A stretch of DNA of 64,000 bases from Mycoplasmopsis arginini (GCF_900660725.1 NZ_LR215044.1:124001-188000), one strand, 5' to 3'. Counted from the first letter of the stretch, positions 1 through 12,534 are shown. Made by a program: numbers and translations. Notes: generated by a model from the sequence alone, not told the origin.

Positions 1-25
1 CCTTAATACCGGCAGCATATTTTTT

Positions 26-1423
26 TTATTTTTCTTGATTTTCAAAAGTTTCTTCGGGTAATAATTTTTCTTCTAAGTCTTTTTTGATTTCAATTTTTCG
101 AATATTTAAGTCTTCGGAGTTTTTATTAATTTTTTCAACAACTAATCTTGAATTCTTATAAGCAATTTTAATTTTGTCTGAAGCACTATTAACTGATTTT
201 AAACTTTCGATGATATTATTATTTATATTTTTGTAATTATTTTGGATTTCAACAAATAATCCTCGAATTTTATCAATATCTTTTGCTACTTTGAAATTTT
301 GGTTTTGAACAAATAAATTATAAATAAATGCCGTTGTTAAAGTTGGACCTAAAATAAATACTCTATGATCTCTTCAAATTTTAGATGTAAAATCATACTC
401 TTGAAGAATTGAAGAATAAATAAATTCAGAAGGAACAAACATTAAAGCATATGGTGTAGTTTTTTTATTAACATTAATGTACTTATCACTAATGCTTTTT
501 GCCATTTCTTTAATACTATTTCTAAAAGCTTTAAGATTTTTTTCTTTTAATTCTTTATTTGTTTCATTTACATATTTATTTCATGAGTCAAGAGGTAATT
601 TACTATCAATAGGAATAATTTGCTCAACCTCTTCATTTTCCATTGTTTTCTGTTTTATTTTAATAGCGAAGTCAACTCTTTCATTATTTTTTGAATTTAT
701 ATTATATTGTTCAAATCATAATTTATCTTTTAAATCTGGAAAATGATTTTCGAAAATTTGTTTTAAAGAAAACTCTCCAAAATTACCGATGTATTTATTA
801 GTTGAAAAAGCTTTATTAAGGTCGGTAACACTTTTTTGAATTGTACTAAATTCTGTCATCCCTTTATTCATTTCATCCATTGATGTTTTAATATTATCGA
901 AATGTTCGTTGATTTGCTTAGTGAGTTTATCTTCAAAATGTTTGTCGATGTTTGTTTTGATTTCCTCGAATCATTTTTTATTAGCATTTGTAATATCGTC
1001 AATTTTTTTATCAATATTTTCATTTAATTTGTTTGATAAACTATTAAATTCTTGACTTTGTTTTTTACTTTCATCTTTTAAAAAATTATTAATTGATAAA
1101 AATCTTTCATCGATATTATTAAATAATTTTTCTTTGAATTCTTGATTTTTATTATTTAACAAATCCTTTATTTCATTAAATTTTTGATTAATTTGTTTTT
1201 CAATTTCTAACTTTTGGTCACCTTGAAATTTTGTAAATAAATGTTCACTACTTTCTTTAAAATATTGCAAATATTCTTTATATTTAATTTCATCCTGTTT
1301 ATTTAGTGAATCATTGTTTTTTTGTTTATTTCTTCTTTCAATTACTAAAAATACAATCAAACCAATGATGCATAATAAAAGAATTGATGTAATTATCAAT
1401 GTAATTACTAAAATACTATTCAT
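26..1423 (-). CDS. rmuC: RmuC family DNA recombination protein
   Basis: Read with TGA as Trp, this is a complete 465-codon frame ending in TAA at 26-28. Residues 5-27 form one hydrophobic segment, followed by a long Lys/Glu/Asn-rich coiled coil (about residues 35-215). The C-terminal half contains the nuclease-like RmuC core, including VDFAIKI, IPIDSKLP and MFVPSE, which are diagnostic of the family. RmuC proteins are thought to limit recombination at inverted repeats through a PD-(D/E)XK-like fold; that role is family knowledge. A TCCCTCC-type Shine-Dalgarno complement lies just upstream. The gene is divergent from the lipoprotein at 1501, with 77 bp between the starts. Confidence 0.88.
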
Positions 1424-1481
1424 ATATCCCTCCTACTTATTTATCTTATTTTATTAATATTTAAATAATAAGCTAATTTAT

Positions 1482-1489
1482 TATAAAAT
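1482..1489 (+). promoter_or_regulatory. -10-like element, probably leaderless transcript
   Basis: TATAAAAT sits 11 bases before the ATG at 1501 and there is no purine-rich ribosome binding site between them. The same arrangement recurs before uvrA, the DUF3196-like gene, cdd and the lipoprotein at 62574. Confidence 0.4.
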
Positions 1490-1500
1490 TTTAATTAATT

Positions 1501-2250
1501 ATGAAAAATATGAAAAAAAGCATAAGAAAAATATTATTAACTTCTTTGGGTTCGTTGTCTATTTTACCAACTACAGTTGTAGTTATTTCTTGTCAAGATA
1601 AGAATCAAATTAAAAAAAATGATAATGATAAAAGTTTTGAAATAATAAAAAACAAATACATTAATTTAAATTGGAATGATTTTTTATTGTCTAAGGCAAT
1701 AGACGAAACAAAAAACTCATATAAAAATTTTTCATTTGAATCATTTTTTGAATGAAAGAATAATGGAAAATTACATAGTTTAGATGAAATTGAAATAAAT
1801 AGTAAAACTGAAGATTTGCAATCAAAAGAATCGATTAAAATTGATAATTTTGAAACTTCAAATAATTATTTATCTGAAGAATTTAATAATTTACTTAATA
1901 GCTATAATTTAAATAAAACTGAAGACGAAAAATTAATTGTCGTTTTTAGAAGCCAAAAATTACCAATGCCAGAAGCCTCAATATTAGTTTGAAGCTGATT
2001 AACGACAAAAAAATATTTAAATGAGAGTAAAAACATAAATGAAATAAAATATTTAGAAAAAAACAAAACCGTTTTATATGGTCATTGATTTTATAATGAA
2101 GAATATGAACAACAAAAAAACTCAAATAAAATTTGAAAAATACTAAGTTATGCAGTGCCATCTATTGCTATTGGAGGATTATTTTTATATATAATAATAG
2201 CAATATTAATTAAACGAAAAAAAGTAGCTTTTAAAAATAAGAAAAAATAG
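1501..2250 (+). CDS. Lipoprotein with a C-terminal membrane helix (unrecognised)
   Basis: This 249-residue frame uses several TGA codons as Trp. The N-terminus is a lipoprotein signal with the lipobox VISC at about residues 27-30. The middle is hydrophilic, rich in Asn, Lys and Glu. A second hydrophobic stretch (about residues 213-233, AIGGLFLYIIIAILI) is followed by a basic tail, KRKKVAFKNKKK. A lipidated N-terminus plus a C-terminal helix would place the central domain outside the cell with a short positive cytoplasmic end, an inference from the positive-inside rule. I do not recognise the family. It precedes the HAD phosphatase by 26 bp and may share its transcript. Confidence 0.7.
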
Positions 2251-2276
2251 AAAATTAAATAAACAAAGGGGATAAA

Positions 2277-3173
2277 ATGTACGCGATCACAAATAATAAA
2301 AAACCTGTTATTTTTTCTGATGTTGATGGAACACTTTACAAAAATTTTGACTTAAAAGAAGAAACTATAAAGGATGTTTTATTTGCGGTTAATAATGGCA
2401 CTGATTTTAATATCTGCACAGGTAATCCTGTTCAAGAAAGAATGCTTGATTTAGCCCAAAAATTAAAAGTAAAATACTTGCTTTGTTCTTCGGGTGGAGA
2501 AATTTATGATGTTGAAAAATCACAAGTGATTAAAAGTTGAAATATTGATTTTTCAATTTTAAAAGAACTAATCAAAGTTGCTAATAAAATGAATTTACAA
2601 GTAATTTTTTGAGATGATAAAAGCTATTTTTATCTAAAAGAAATACCAGAACTTACAAAAGAGGTTTTAGTACATCATTTTATTAGTCAAGATAAATTAA
2701 ACTCAATTCCTAAACTTTGAAATGGCGAAGAGATTAATCCAATCAAAATTGAGTTATATTCATTAGATGAACCATATTCACAAACATATCCACAAAAAAT
2801 TTATAAACAAATAAAAAATTTAAAAGACAAAATTGAAATTATTCCTACACATTGTAATGTTGAAATAAATTATTTAGGAGTAAACAAGGGAACAGCAATA
2901 AAATGATTGGTGGAAAACGTTTATAATAAAGAAAATGTATTATTAAATGAAGTAATGACAATTGGCGATAGTAATAATGATACACCAATGTTAAAATTAA
3001 CAAATTATTCATATGCAATGGCAAATGCTACTAAGGAACCTTTATCAATGGCGAGATTTTTTACAAGCGATGTGAGTCAAAATGGTTTAGGGGAAGCGAT
3101 TTTAGATTATTTATATCGTTTAAAAAATATTGCAAGAAAACATATGCTACACGAATTTTTAGAAGGAGAATAA
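2277..3173 (+). CDS. Cof-type HAD-IIB family phosphatase
   Basis: The 298-residue product starts with the HAD motif I FSDVDGTLY (residues 13-21), where the first Asp is the nucleophile and the second the general acid/base. CTGNP at about residue 45 is motif II-like. A cap region follows, then motif III Lys in GVNKGTAIKW and motif IV GDSNNDTPML, which binds Mg2+. This motif set is typical of Cof/YbiV sugar-phosphate or nucleotide phosphatases, which are usually promiscuous; the substrate cannot be read from sequence. Three internal TGA codons encode Trp. AAAGGGG lies 7 bases before the ATG. It ends three bases before the next gene, so the two are likely co-transcribed. Confidence 0.85.
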
Positions 3174-3176
3174 AAT

Positions 3177-4469
3177 ATGAAAGCAACAAGAATAGGTCAA
3201 AACTATTTATTAAAAGTAAAATCAATTAATTACTTATCACCGTTTTTTAAAAAAGATAATGTTGAATTAATTAATTTTTTTCAAGAAAAAAATGAATTAA
3301 AAACTATTTTTAGCGATTCTTTAACTTTTGAAGAATTAGCGGGAATAATAATAGGTTTTTATGGAGATAAAACAAAAAATTATTATCCAATTTTTGAATC
3401 AGAAAAATTTAATAGTTTATTTGATCAACCAAAAAATTTAGAAGAAAAAATCACAACCAACAAGATTATTAAAAATGAGTATTTAGTTTATAAATATATT
3501 AATTTTTTAAATGATGAAAATTATGAAAATTATTTAACAATTATTCTATCTGACTACTCAATAATTTCGTTTAAATTTACTATATCAAAAGCTCCAAAGT
3601 ATAAAGATTCAAACCTTAGCAAACGTTATATTAAATATAAAGAGAAAAATGTTAACTATTTAAAACAACATAATTTTGAAATAGATACTGATAAAATTAT
3701 CGATAATTATTTTGTAACTAAAGATTATGGTAAGGAAATTGCAGATACTTTATTAGCGGCGGATTTTGTTTCATTTTCTCTTAATCAATTAAATCCAACT
3801 TTTGAATGAAGTAATGAAGAATCTTTAAATTACTATGATTATGAATTATTATTAAGATTAGACTTATCTACAATATCAAAAGACTTATTTTCTATTTATG
3901 AGTGAAGAGATGATATATATCAGAATTATTTAGATGATGTTGCTTCTGAATTTGTAGCACAAGATGATTTCCCCTTTTCTTCAATTAAAAAATTATTCAA
4001 TGATCAAGATTTAAATGAAGAAGATAGAGACGAATTGGCTTCAATCGAACAAATGATGTCTGATCCAACCAGAATTAAAGAACTACAAGGCATTATTAAT
4101 GATCCTAACAAATTACAACAAGCTCAAGAAGAAATAATTAATAAAATGAGTGGTTCAAAATCATCATCTTCACAAGAAAGAGCAAAATCAAATCATGAAC
4201 AAGCAAGAAAAATTGTCTTAGAAACATTTGTTAATTCTTTATTAAATACTGATGTTCCTGAAAATGAAATAGTTAAAATGCTTGAAGATTTCCTTGACCA
4301 AGTTCAAGATGGAACTTTTTTATCTGGCATGGCAGGATTTAATTTAAGCCTACAAGATCGAGAAAAATTTATTCAAGACCTTTTAGACATTTATTATGAA
4401 AAAAAATATGGTGAACCAGCTAAGCAAAATTTTAAAAAAGAAAAAATAGATAACGAAGATTTTAACTAG
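3177..4469 (+). CDS. Conserved hypothetical protein, 430 aa
   Basis: The frame is continuous to TAA at 4467-4469 if TGA is Trp (for example at 3807 and 3903). There is no signal peptide or membrane segment, so it is predicted cytoplasmic. The N-terminal two thirds have mixed alpha/beta character. The last third (about residue 285 on) is helical and acidic, with MMSDPTRIKELQGIINDP, a Ser/Gln-rich linker and an EFLDQ-type helix. I do not recognise a family. AGAAGGAG precedes the ATG and overlaps the end of the HAD gene, suggesting translational coupling. It is followed by uvrA, which has its own likely promoter. Confidence 0.7.
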
Positions 4470-4529
4470 TTTTTTAAAAACGCAAATAAGTAAATTTGTG
4501 TTTTTTTATTTTCTAATTTTTTATTTAAA

Positions 4530-4535
4530 TATAAT
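4530..4535 (+). promoter_or_regulatory. -10 element of uvrA, probably leaderless
   Basis: TATAAT ends 10 bases before the ATG at 4546, with no Shine-Dalgarno in between. This favours 4546 rather than the upstream in-frame codon at 4498 as the uvrA start. Confidence 0.45.
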
Positions 4536-4545
4536 TATATTTAAT

Positions 4546-7377
4546 ATGAAAGATAAAATAATAATAAAGAATGCAAGAGAAAATAATTTAAAAAACATAA
4601 ATTTAGAAATTCCCAGAAATAAATTTGTAGTTTTTACAGGTTTATCGGGGTCAGGGAAAAGTTCTTTAGCTTTTAATACAATATATGAAGAAGGTAGAAG
4701 AAGATATGTTGATAGTTTATCTAATTATGCTAAACAGTTTTTAGGAGGAACAAAAAAACCAGATGTTGATAGTATTGAAGGATTGAGTCCTGCAATATCA
4801 ATTGAACAAAAAACCGTTCATAATAACCCGAGAAGTATTGTAGGAACTGTTACTGAAATTTATGATTATTTAAGATTATTATATGCACGTATTGGAAAAC
4901 CTTTTTGTCCAAATCATAAAAATGAAATTACCGCACAAAAAAGTTTAGATATCATCAATCATATTTTGAATCAAAAGGAAGATTCAAAAATTTTTATCTT
5001 ATCGCCTGTCGTTAATAATCAAAAGGGTTCATTCGCCACAACACTAGCTAGATTAAAAAAAGAAGGCTTTTTACGTGTGAAAGCAAACGGAGAAATTTTA
5101 GAATTAGCAAAAAATCCAGTTTTAGATAAAAATAAAAAATGGAATATTGATTTAATTATCGATCGCTTTACTTTAACTAAAGATGCTCAAACAAAATCAA
5201 GAATAGCAGAAGCAATAGAAATTGCCTTGCAATATTCAAAAGGTCTTGTGACAATTGAAGTTATTGGTGGTGAAACAAATACTTATTCAACAACTCACAG
5301 TTGTAAATTTGGTGATTTTGATATGCCTAAAATTGAACCTAGAATTTTTTCATTTAACTCACCAAATGGGATGTGTGAAAAATGTAAGGGTTTAGGGCTT
5401 TTACAAAAAGCTTCATGAGATTTAATTTGTCCGGATAAAACATTATCTATTAACCAAGGTGCAATTTTGCTCTTTAAAAATTTAGTTAATTCAAAAAACT
5501 TAGAATGACAAGAGTTTGACAAATTACTTTCTTATTACAATATTGATAAAACTTGACCAATAAATGATTTAACTAAAGAACAAATTGAAATTTTAAAATA
5601 TGGTTCAACCGAGGAGATTGCTTTTACTGTTACATCGGAAAACGGGATTAAATATGAAAAATCTCGTCAAATTGAAGGTGTTTGTGACAAAATCGAGAGA
5701 AAATATCTAGATACTACTTCTAATGAAATAAGAATGTATTATTCACGTTATTTATCAGATAGTCCTTGTGATTTATGTAAGGGAAAAAGATTGAATAAAT
5801 ATGCTTTGGCAACTAAAATTAATAATTTAGATATATATGAAATCTGTAATAAATCAATTGAAGAATTAAAAGAATTTCTAAAAACAATTCATTTAAGTGA
5901 TATTGAAAAAGAAATAACAAACTTAATTCTAATTGAAATAAATCATCGTATCGATTTCTTGATTAACGTTGGTTTGCAATATTTGACCTTAAATAGAAAA
6001 TCTGAAACATTATCGGGTGGTGAAGCACAACGAATTAGATTGGCAACACAAATAGGAGCAAATCTAACTGGAGTTTTATATGTTTTAGACGAACCTTCAA
6101 TTGGTCTACATCAAAAAGACAACGAAAAGTTGTTGAATTCATTACGAAAAATGGTTGATTTAGGTAACTCATTAATTGTTGTTGAACATGATGAGGATAC
6201 AATAAGACAAGCCGATTTTATTGTGGATATTGGTCCTAAAGCTGGTGAACACGGTGGCGAAATTGTTGCTAGCGGTAATATTGATGAAATTATCAACGCA
6301 AAAGAAAGTATTACTGGACAATATTTATCAAATAAATTAGAAATTAAAGTTCCAAATAGTCGTCGTTCAGGTAATGGTAAAGTATTAACAATTAAAAATG
6401 CTAAGGCAAATAATCTAAAAAATATTTCTGCTAAATTTCCATTAGGAAAATTTATTGCTGTAACAGGTGTTTCTGGATCCGGAAAATCTTCGTTAATTAA
6501 CGAAGAACTAATCAATGAACTTGATTTGCTTTTAAAAAATAAAAGTTATTCTGACAATAATAATAAAAAGATTACTGGCTATTTATATATTGATAAATTA
6601 ATAAAAATAGACCAAAGCGCAATCGGTCGAACACCACGTTCTAACCCAGCAACTTATACAGGTGTATTTGACGATATAAGAGATATATTTGCCAATGTTG
6701 AAGAAGCAAGAATTAGAGGTTTTACCAAATCAAGATTTTCATTTAATGTTCCTGGGGGAAGATGTGATAAATGTGATGGTGATGGGGTAATAAAAATAGA
6801 AATGCACTTTTTACCAGATGTCTATGTTACATGCGATCATTGCGATGGGCAAAGATACAATTATGAAACATTGGAAGTTAAATATCGTGGTAAATCAATA
6901 AATGATATTTTAAATATGACTGTTGAACAAGCTTATGCATTTTTTATTCAGAATGGAAAAATTAGAGACCAATTGCAAACTTTATTAGATGTTGGGTTAG
7001 GATATATAAAATTAGGTCAAAATGCCACAACATTATCTGGTGGTGAAGCACAGCGTGTTAAATTAGCAACATACTTACAAAAAAAACCTACAGGAAAATC
7101 ATTGTATATTTTAGATGAACCTACAACTGGATTGCATTCATATGATGTTCAGAATTTACTGAATGTTCTAAACCGAATTGTTGATAATGGTGATACATTA
7201 ATTGTTATCGAACATAATTTAGATGTAATTAAATGCGCAGATTACATTATAGATCTTGGACCAGACGGCGGTAAAAATGGAGGGAATATTATTGCTTCTG
7301 GAACTCCGGAACAAGTTGCACAAATAACTAACTCATATACGGGGCAATATTTAAAGAAAATATTAAAATTATCTTAA
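4546..7377 (+). CDS. uvrA: Excinuclease ABC subunit A (UvrA)
   Basis: 943 residues, the normal UvrA length. It has two ABC ATPase modules: Walker A GLSGSGKSS near residue 31 and GVSGSGKSS near residue 640; signature motifs LSGGEAQRIRLA and LSGGEAQRVKLA; Walker B VLDEPSIGLHQ and ILDEPTTGLHS. Zinc-finger cysteines are seen in CEKCKGLG, CDLCKGKR, CDKCDGDG and CDHCDGQ. As the damage-recognition ATPase of nucleotide excision repair it loads UvrB. The start at 4546 gives the canonical N-terminus (KIIIKNARENNLKNI). uvrC is also in this window (16089), but uvrB is not. Confidence 0.97.
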
Positions 7378-7463
7378 TAAGCAAAAATTAAAATATAATT
7401 TAATAATAAATTATTTTTAATTATAATTTACATATTAAATAAACGAAAAAGAAAGGAGAAAAT

Positions 7464-8405
7464 ATGAAGGATTATGCAGGAATCAGTTTACAAATCGGAC
7501 CATTTCACATTTATTCACTAACAATGATGTTAGGAATGATTGCATCTATTTTAACTGTTTTTTACTTTTGAAAAAGAGAAAAATATTCTTTTGAACAATT
7601 AGCAATTTTAATATTTATTGCTTTACCTACTGCTATTATTGGTGCTAGATTTGTTTTTGTTATTCAACAATTAATCGAACACAAAGGGTGAGCTAATGGG
7701 CCTTGATACAAAATGTTTTATATCTGAGAAGGTGGTCTATCAATTCACGGTGGTGTTATTACTTCAACAATTTGTTGTATTATGTATATTGTATTTTCAA
7801 AAAACCCAAAGAAAATTGACTTGAAAAAGGCGTTTTCAATTATTTTACCAGCCGTATTTATAGGTCAAGCAATTGGTCGTTGAGGTAACTTTGCAAACCA
7901 TGAGGTTTATGGACAAATTATGTCTGAATCTTCATTCGCATTCAAGATGCTTCCACAATTAATTAGAGAACATATGTTTATTAATGGTCATTATCGTTTA
8001 CCATTATTCTTATATGAATCAATTGCTAACTTATTTGCTTATATTTTATTAGTTTGAATTTTAAATAATTGAAACTGATTAAGACCTGGAACAACAGGAG
8101 CTTTATACATTGTTTTCTATGGAATATTACGTTTTGGAATGGAACCTTTACGTCAAGACAGTTATACAATTTATAAAGTAATTTCTGCCCTATATATTAT
8201 TGTTGGAACAATTTTAGTTATTCTATTTGAATTTACTTTAAAACTAAATTACAATGTTTATAAAGTATGCAAATATCAAAAAGAATGAACACATAAATTT
8301 TTCTACTTTATCGTTTATGAACCAAAGAATAATAAAGGTTTATTCAGAAAAAATTTTATTAAACAAAATGATTTAAATAAAGAAATTAACGTTAGCTTAA
8401 GCTAA
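7464..8405 (+). CDS. lgt: Prolipoprotein diacylglyceryl transferase
   Basis: The 313-residue frame is complete only when TGA is read as Trp. It contains the Lgt signature GQAIGRWGNFANHEVYG, with the essential Arg and Asn, and the upstream motif GGLSIHGGV; several hydrophobic helices span the protein. Lgt transfers diacylglycerol from phosphatidylglycerol to the lipobox Cys of prolipoproteins at the membrane, so it would act on the many ISC-type lipoproteins in this window. GAAAGGAGAA lies 3-12 bases before the ATG. The TAA overlaps a spurious ATG by one base, and trxB begins 26 bp downstream, indicating an lgt-trxB operon. Confidence 0.95.
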
Positions 8406-8431
8406 TGTTTAATTTTTTAAGGAGAGGTTTT

Positions 8432-9346
8432 ATGGATAATAGATTTGATGTTTTAATTATTGGTGCTGGTCCTGCAGGACTAACCGCAGCTTTATATTTA
8501 GCTAGAAATGATTATAATGTGGCTTTTATAGAAGGATATGCGCCTGGTGGTAAAATGGTGCAACAATCAAAAATTGAAAATTACCCTGGTTTTAATTTTA
8601 TTAGTGGTTTTGAACTTTCAATCAATATGTTGAATCAAGCCAAAAATAATGGTGCTAAACAAATTTTCGGTATGGTTTCTGATATTGAAAGTATAAGTGA
8701 AACTGAAAAAGTAGTTACTTTACAAAATGGAAATAAATACTACGCTAGCGCAATAGTTATTGCAACAGGAATGGTTAACTTAGTGCCAACAAGTGTTGAA
8801 AATATCGAAAAATTTAATGGTAAAGGTGTTTCTTATTGCGCTATTTGCGATGGAGCATTATTTAAAAATCAACCTTGTGCAATAATTGGTGGGGGAAATT
8901 CAGCCTTTGAAGAGTCTTCCTATTTAGCTTCAACTGCCTCTGAAGTTCATATTTTTGTTAGAGACGAAGTAAAAGCAGAAGCGCGTATAATTAATGATGC
9001 AAAAAAGCATAGCAATATATTTATTCATTATAATTCACAAATTTTAAAATTAAATGGTGATGATAAAGTTGAAAGTATTGTTGCTAATGTTGATGGTGAA
9101 ATCAAAGAAATGAATATAAAAGGAGTTTTTCCTTACATTGGATTTAAAGCGGCAACTTCATTTGTTTCAGATAAAAGTTTATTAAATGAACGTGGTTTTA
9201 TTATTGTTGATAAAAACATGGAAACAAAAGAAAAAAATATCTTTGCTATTGGGGATGTAATTGCAAAAGATATTAGACAAATTACTACCGCAACAAATGA
9301 CGGAACAATTGTTGCTAAAACAATTTCTTCACGGATCGTAAAATAA
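8432..9346 (+). CDS. trxB: Thioredoxin-disulfide reductase
   Basis: 304 residues. The N-terminal FAD-binding motif GAGPAGLTAALYLAR, the redox-active disulfide CAIC (SYCAICDGALF), the NADPH-binding GGGNSAFEE and the C-terminal FAD motif FAIGDV are all present and in order. The enzyme reduces thioredoxin with NADPH in the cytosol. I chose the ATG at 8432 because AAGGAGAGG lies 4-12 bases upstream and the protein then starts directly at the FAD domain; the in-frame ATG at 8405 would add nine non-family residues and overlap lgt. The downstream lipoprotein ATG follows after a single base. Confidence 0.95.
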   Translation: MDNRFDVLIIGAGPAGLTAALYLARNDYNVAFIEGYAPGGKMVQQSKIENYPGFNFISGFELSINMLNQAKNNGAKQIFGMVSDIESISETEKVVTLQNGNKYYASAIVIATGMVNLVPTSVENIEKFNGKGVSYCAICDGALFKNQPCAIIGGGNSAFEESSYLASTASEVHIFVRDEVKAEARIINDAKKHSNIFIHYNSQILKLNGDDKVESIVANVDGEIKEMNIKGVFPYIGFKAATSFVSDKSLLNERGFIIVDKNMETKEKNIFAIGDVIAKDIRQITTATNDGTIVAKTISSRIVK

Positions 9347-9347
9347 T

Positions 9348-10928
9348 ATGAATAAAAAAGTTTTTTTAGGTTTACTAAGTTCAGTTATATCGCCATTAAC
9401 TATGGCTTTTTGTATTTCTTGTGAAACTAGAGAAATAGAAAAAGTAAACTTAATAATTCCATTTGTTCAATCGCATGAAAAAAAAGCTTTTAACGCTATT
9501 TCTACTCTTGTAGATAAATTTAATAGAAGCTTAGATAATAAATATTTAAATAATAAAATTAATATCCGTAATGTTTTTGATAAGAAGAAAATAAACTATA
9601 AAGTTAATTTAGAAATGAATATTAAAGATAGTAGAACACCTTCGCTTGTTATTTCTTATCCTTCAATTGTTCCTTTGATTCATAATAATAATCGTTTATT
9701 TGATTTAACAGAGATTGCTAAGAAATCAAAAATTAAAGAAAAAATTTTAGATTTTAATAACCGTTTAGGTTTTAATAATAAAAATAAAATTTATAGTTTA
9801 CCAATTGGAATTAGTTCAGAGATTTTCATTGTAAATAAAAAGTTACTATCCTATGTATTGTATTCTCTTTATGAATTTAATAAGAAAGAAAATATTAATA
9901 ACAAATATATTTCCAATTTAAAAAATTCTCCATTTTTTGCTAATTTAATTTTAAAATATGCAAATTTAAATAAAAATAACGAAATTATTTTATTTAACAA
10001 AGAACAATTAAAGGCTTGAAATTTAAAATTAGATGAAGATATTTTAAATTATGACGATAATTTTAATTATTTTATCGAACTTTTAAATAAATCAATGATT
10101 GATAAAAAACAGTTAGATATTTTATTCATTAAGCATATTGAAAATTATTTATTTGAAAATCTTTTTAAAAAATCTGATTCTAATTTTTCTAATTTTTTCT
10201 TAAAATATGATGAAAATCAAAAAATAAATTATGACAATATTTTTAAGAAAGATTCAAAAGAAAACATTGAATTTAAAAATGAGATTTCTTCTTTTTATAA
10301 TAAACTTAAAAATAATATCTTGTATATTGAAGCAAATAAAAATCTTAATATTAAAAATAGCAAAAATCAATTATTTACTTTCATAACCTCAAGAGCTTAT
10401 GAATTTAATTACAAATATTTTCTTGAAAATAAAAATGATTTATTAATAAAAAATGTCCCACTTAGAAGAAATAAGACACAAGAAAAAGGCTCATTTTTTA
10501 TGCAAGGTTTATTTGTTTCAGCAATTAAATCAGATATCAAAGAAAAAAACGAAGTAATTCAATTGTTTTTAAATTGATTATATAATTCAGAAAATAAATT
10601 AGAATGAGTTGTTAATAATAAAAAAACAATTTTAACTCCAATTGAATATCTTAGCTTTGCTTTAAGTTATGTATTTCCAACAGAAAATTTTGTTAAAGAA
10701 AATAATAAAATTTTTGAAGCTAACATAGCTAATCAATTACTTTTGGAAAACATATTCGATGATAATTTAGTCCCCCTTACCGATTTAGTCGATGATAGAA
10801 GTGCAAAATTAAGAGAAAATATTAAAATATTAGTGTCTAATTATTTATTAACAAAAGCAAAAGAAAATGCTTCATTAGATCAAACGGTAAATGATTTTCT
10901 AGTTAAACTAGAAGAATTAATAAAGTAA
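9348..10928 (+). CDS. Lipoprotein resembling solute-binding (P68/P80-like) surface proteins
   Basis: 526 residues when the TGA codons are read as Trp. The lipobox FCISC is at residues 21-25. After the signal the sequence VNLIIPFVQSHEKKAFNAISTLVDKFNR, a segment LVISYPSIVPLI and IYSLPIGISSEIFIVNKKLL follow the pattern of family 1 extracellular solute-binding proteins and of mycoplasma P68/P80-type lipoproteins. That assignment is from remembered pattern only. No permease or ATPase gene is adjacent, so a transport role is not supported by context. It starts one base after the trxB stop and is probably in the lgt-trxB transcript. Confidence 0.65.
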
Positions 10929-10938
10929 AGGCAATAAA

Positions 10939-12510
10939 ATGAAAGTTAAATTATTTGCAAATTTTCTAGATAACATAAGTAACAAAAATAACTCTTTGTT
11001 TAACTTAAGAAATAATAGCGTTATCGGACAAATAAAAGAAGGTTTTAATAACTTTAATGAAGTTACAATTAAATTATTAGCATTTTCAATTAATAAAGTA
11101 TTGCTTAATAATTCAAAAAGCCCTATTAAAATTTTAATTGCTAATGATGGAAGTCATAAATATCTTTCATATTTTGAAAAAGAATTATTGAATTTAATAA
11201 ATCAAGAACAAATATTAACTTATTCATATGAAAAAAATGAACCAGTTAGCAAAGCTTTTTTAGCATTTACAAACAGTATAACCGAAGCTTTTACGATAAT
11301 TATTTATGTTCATAAGTACGATGAAAAAAATAATTTTGCAATTTCTTTCTTTAATAAAAATGTTGAACCTTTAAATTTTGAATTAGTAAAGTTATTTTTA
11401 AAAGAGTATCAAAACATACCAATTGATATTATAAAAGATAAAAATAATTTAAATCCTAATCTTGATTTTCAAAAAATTTTAAAAAAATATACTGACTTTT
11501 TATTAAATAAAAACTTTACTAACAACGCGAATCATTTATTGAAAATAGGAGTGATTAATTCTCCTCTACAAAATAGTTTTGTAAAAAAGATTTTAGGTAA
11601 AAATGATATTGCTTACACAATTTTAAAAAATAGTTTTAAAACGGATAAGCCACAGTTTCTTAAATATTCACTTTTAAATTATTCACTTTTAAAAAATATC
11701 GAATATATATTTAAATTTTCTTACGATTATCAAAAAGTTTATTTATACAAAAGAAATAAAAATAAAAAATATTTCTTTTACTATGAATTAGTGGATATGA
11801 CAGATTTAGTATCAAACTATTTATCATTTATAAATAATTACGAAAGTACTAATAATCAATTTAGTGAAATAAAAAACGTCGTTTGTTCTCATCTTACAAA
11901 AAAAGAAAATATTATTAATATTGCTTCAAGGTACAAAATAAACTTAAATTTTAGTTGGAATTTTGATTCAAAAAAATACCCAAAATCTAATCTTTTATTT
12001 TTTGATGAGGATTATCAAATTTATTTAGACAATAATAAGAATATTAAATATGATGGTTTTATGTTTTTAAATATTTTAATTGATATGTTAAATTATTATG
12101 AAACACAAGAAATGAAATATGAAGATATTTGTAAAAGAAATTTGGATAAAAGTCATGAACTTTTGATTAATTATTTTTCATTCGATTGTGCTGAAGAGAA
12201 TTTAATTAATTTTGAAACAAAACTTTATATGCAAACTTCAATTGCTCAAATTAAAATAAGTTCGATCGAAAATGTTAAAGAAAACTTTAAAAACATTGAT
12301 GAAAAGTATGTAGCTAAATTTAATTTTGAACCAAGAGAATGAATGGCTATTAAATATAATTTTAAATATAAACAATTGATTTTTGTGATTCAAGAAAATA
12401 GAAAAACAAAAGGTAATGTTGCTAAAAAAATAAACCGTTTTATGACAAAATTCACCTTGAAATATAACAATCCATTAATCGAATTTAAAAAAATAAATTC
12501 AGAAAAATAA
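10939..12510 (+). CDS. Degenerate phosphohexomutase-like protein
   Basis: 523 residues, cytoplasmic (no signal). The order of elements resembles phosphomannomutase/phosphoglucomutase: an N-terminal RNNSVIGQIKEGFN in the position of the substrate loop, ILIANDGSHKYLSYF where active enzymes have a GYDTR-type strand, and FLAFTNSITEAFTIIIYVH where the PTP...GIMITASHNP segment should be. The phosphorylated Ser of TASHNP, the Mg2+-binding DPDADR loop and the C-terminal phosphate-binding RPSGTEP loop are not seen. If homologous, it is a non-catalytic relative; homology is an inference. It lies 10 bp after the lipoprotein and is last in that run. Confidence 0.45.
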
Positions 12511-12534
12511 TTATACTTATTTTTTAAAATAAGT

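Noticed and set aside
6111..6515. 134-codon minus-strand frame
   Set aside because: Fully inside uvrA, antisense to conserved ABC motifs.
9348..10928. Apparent three-part broken gene
   Set aside because: The breaks are TGA codons, read as Trp in this organism; one continuous frame results.
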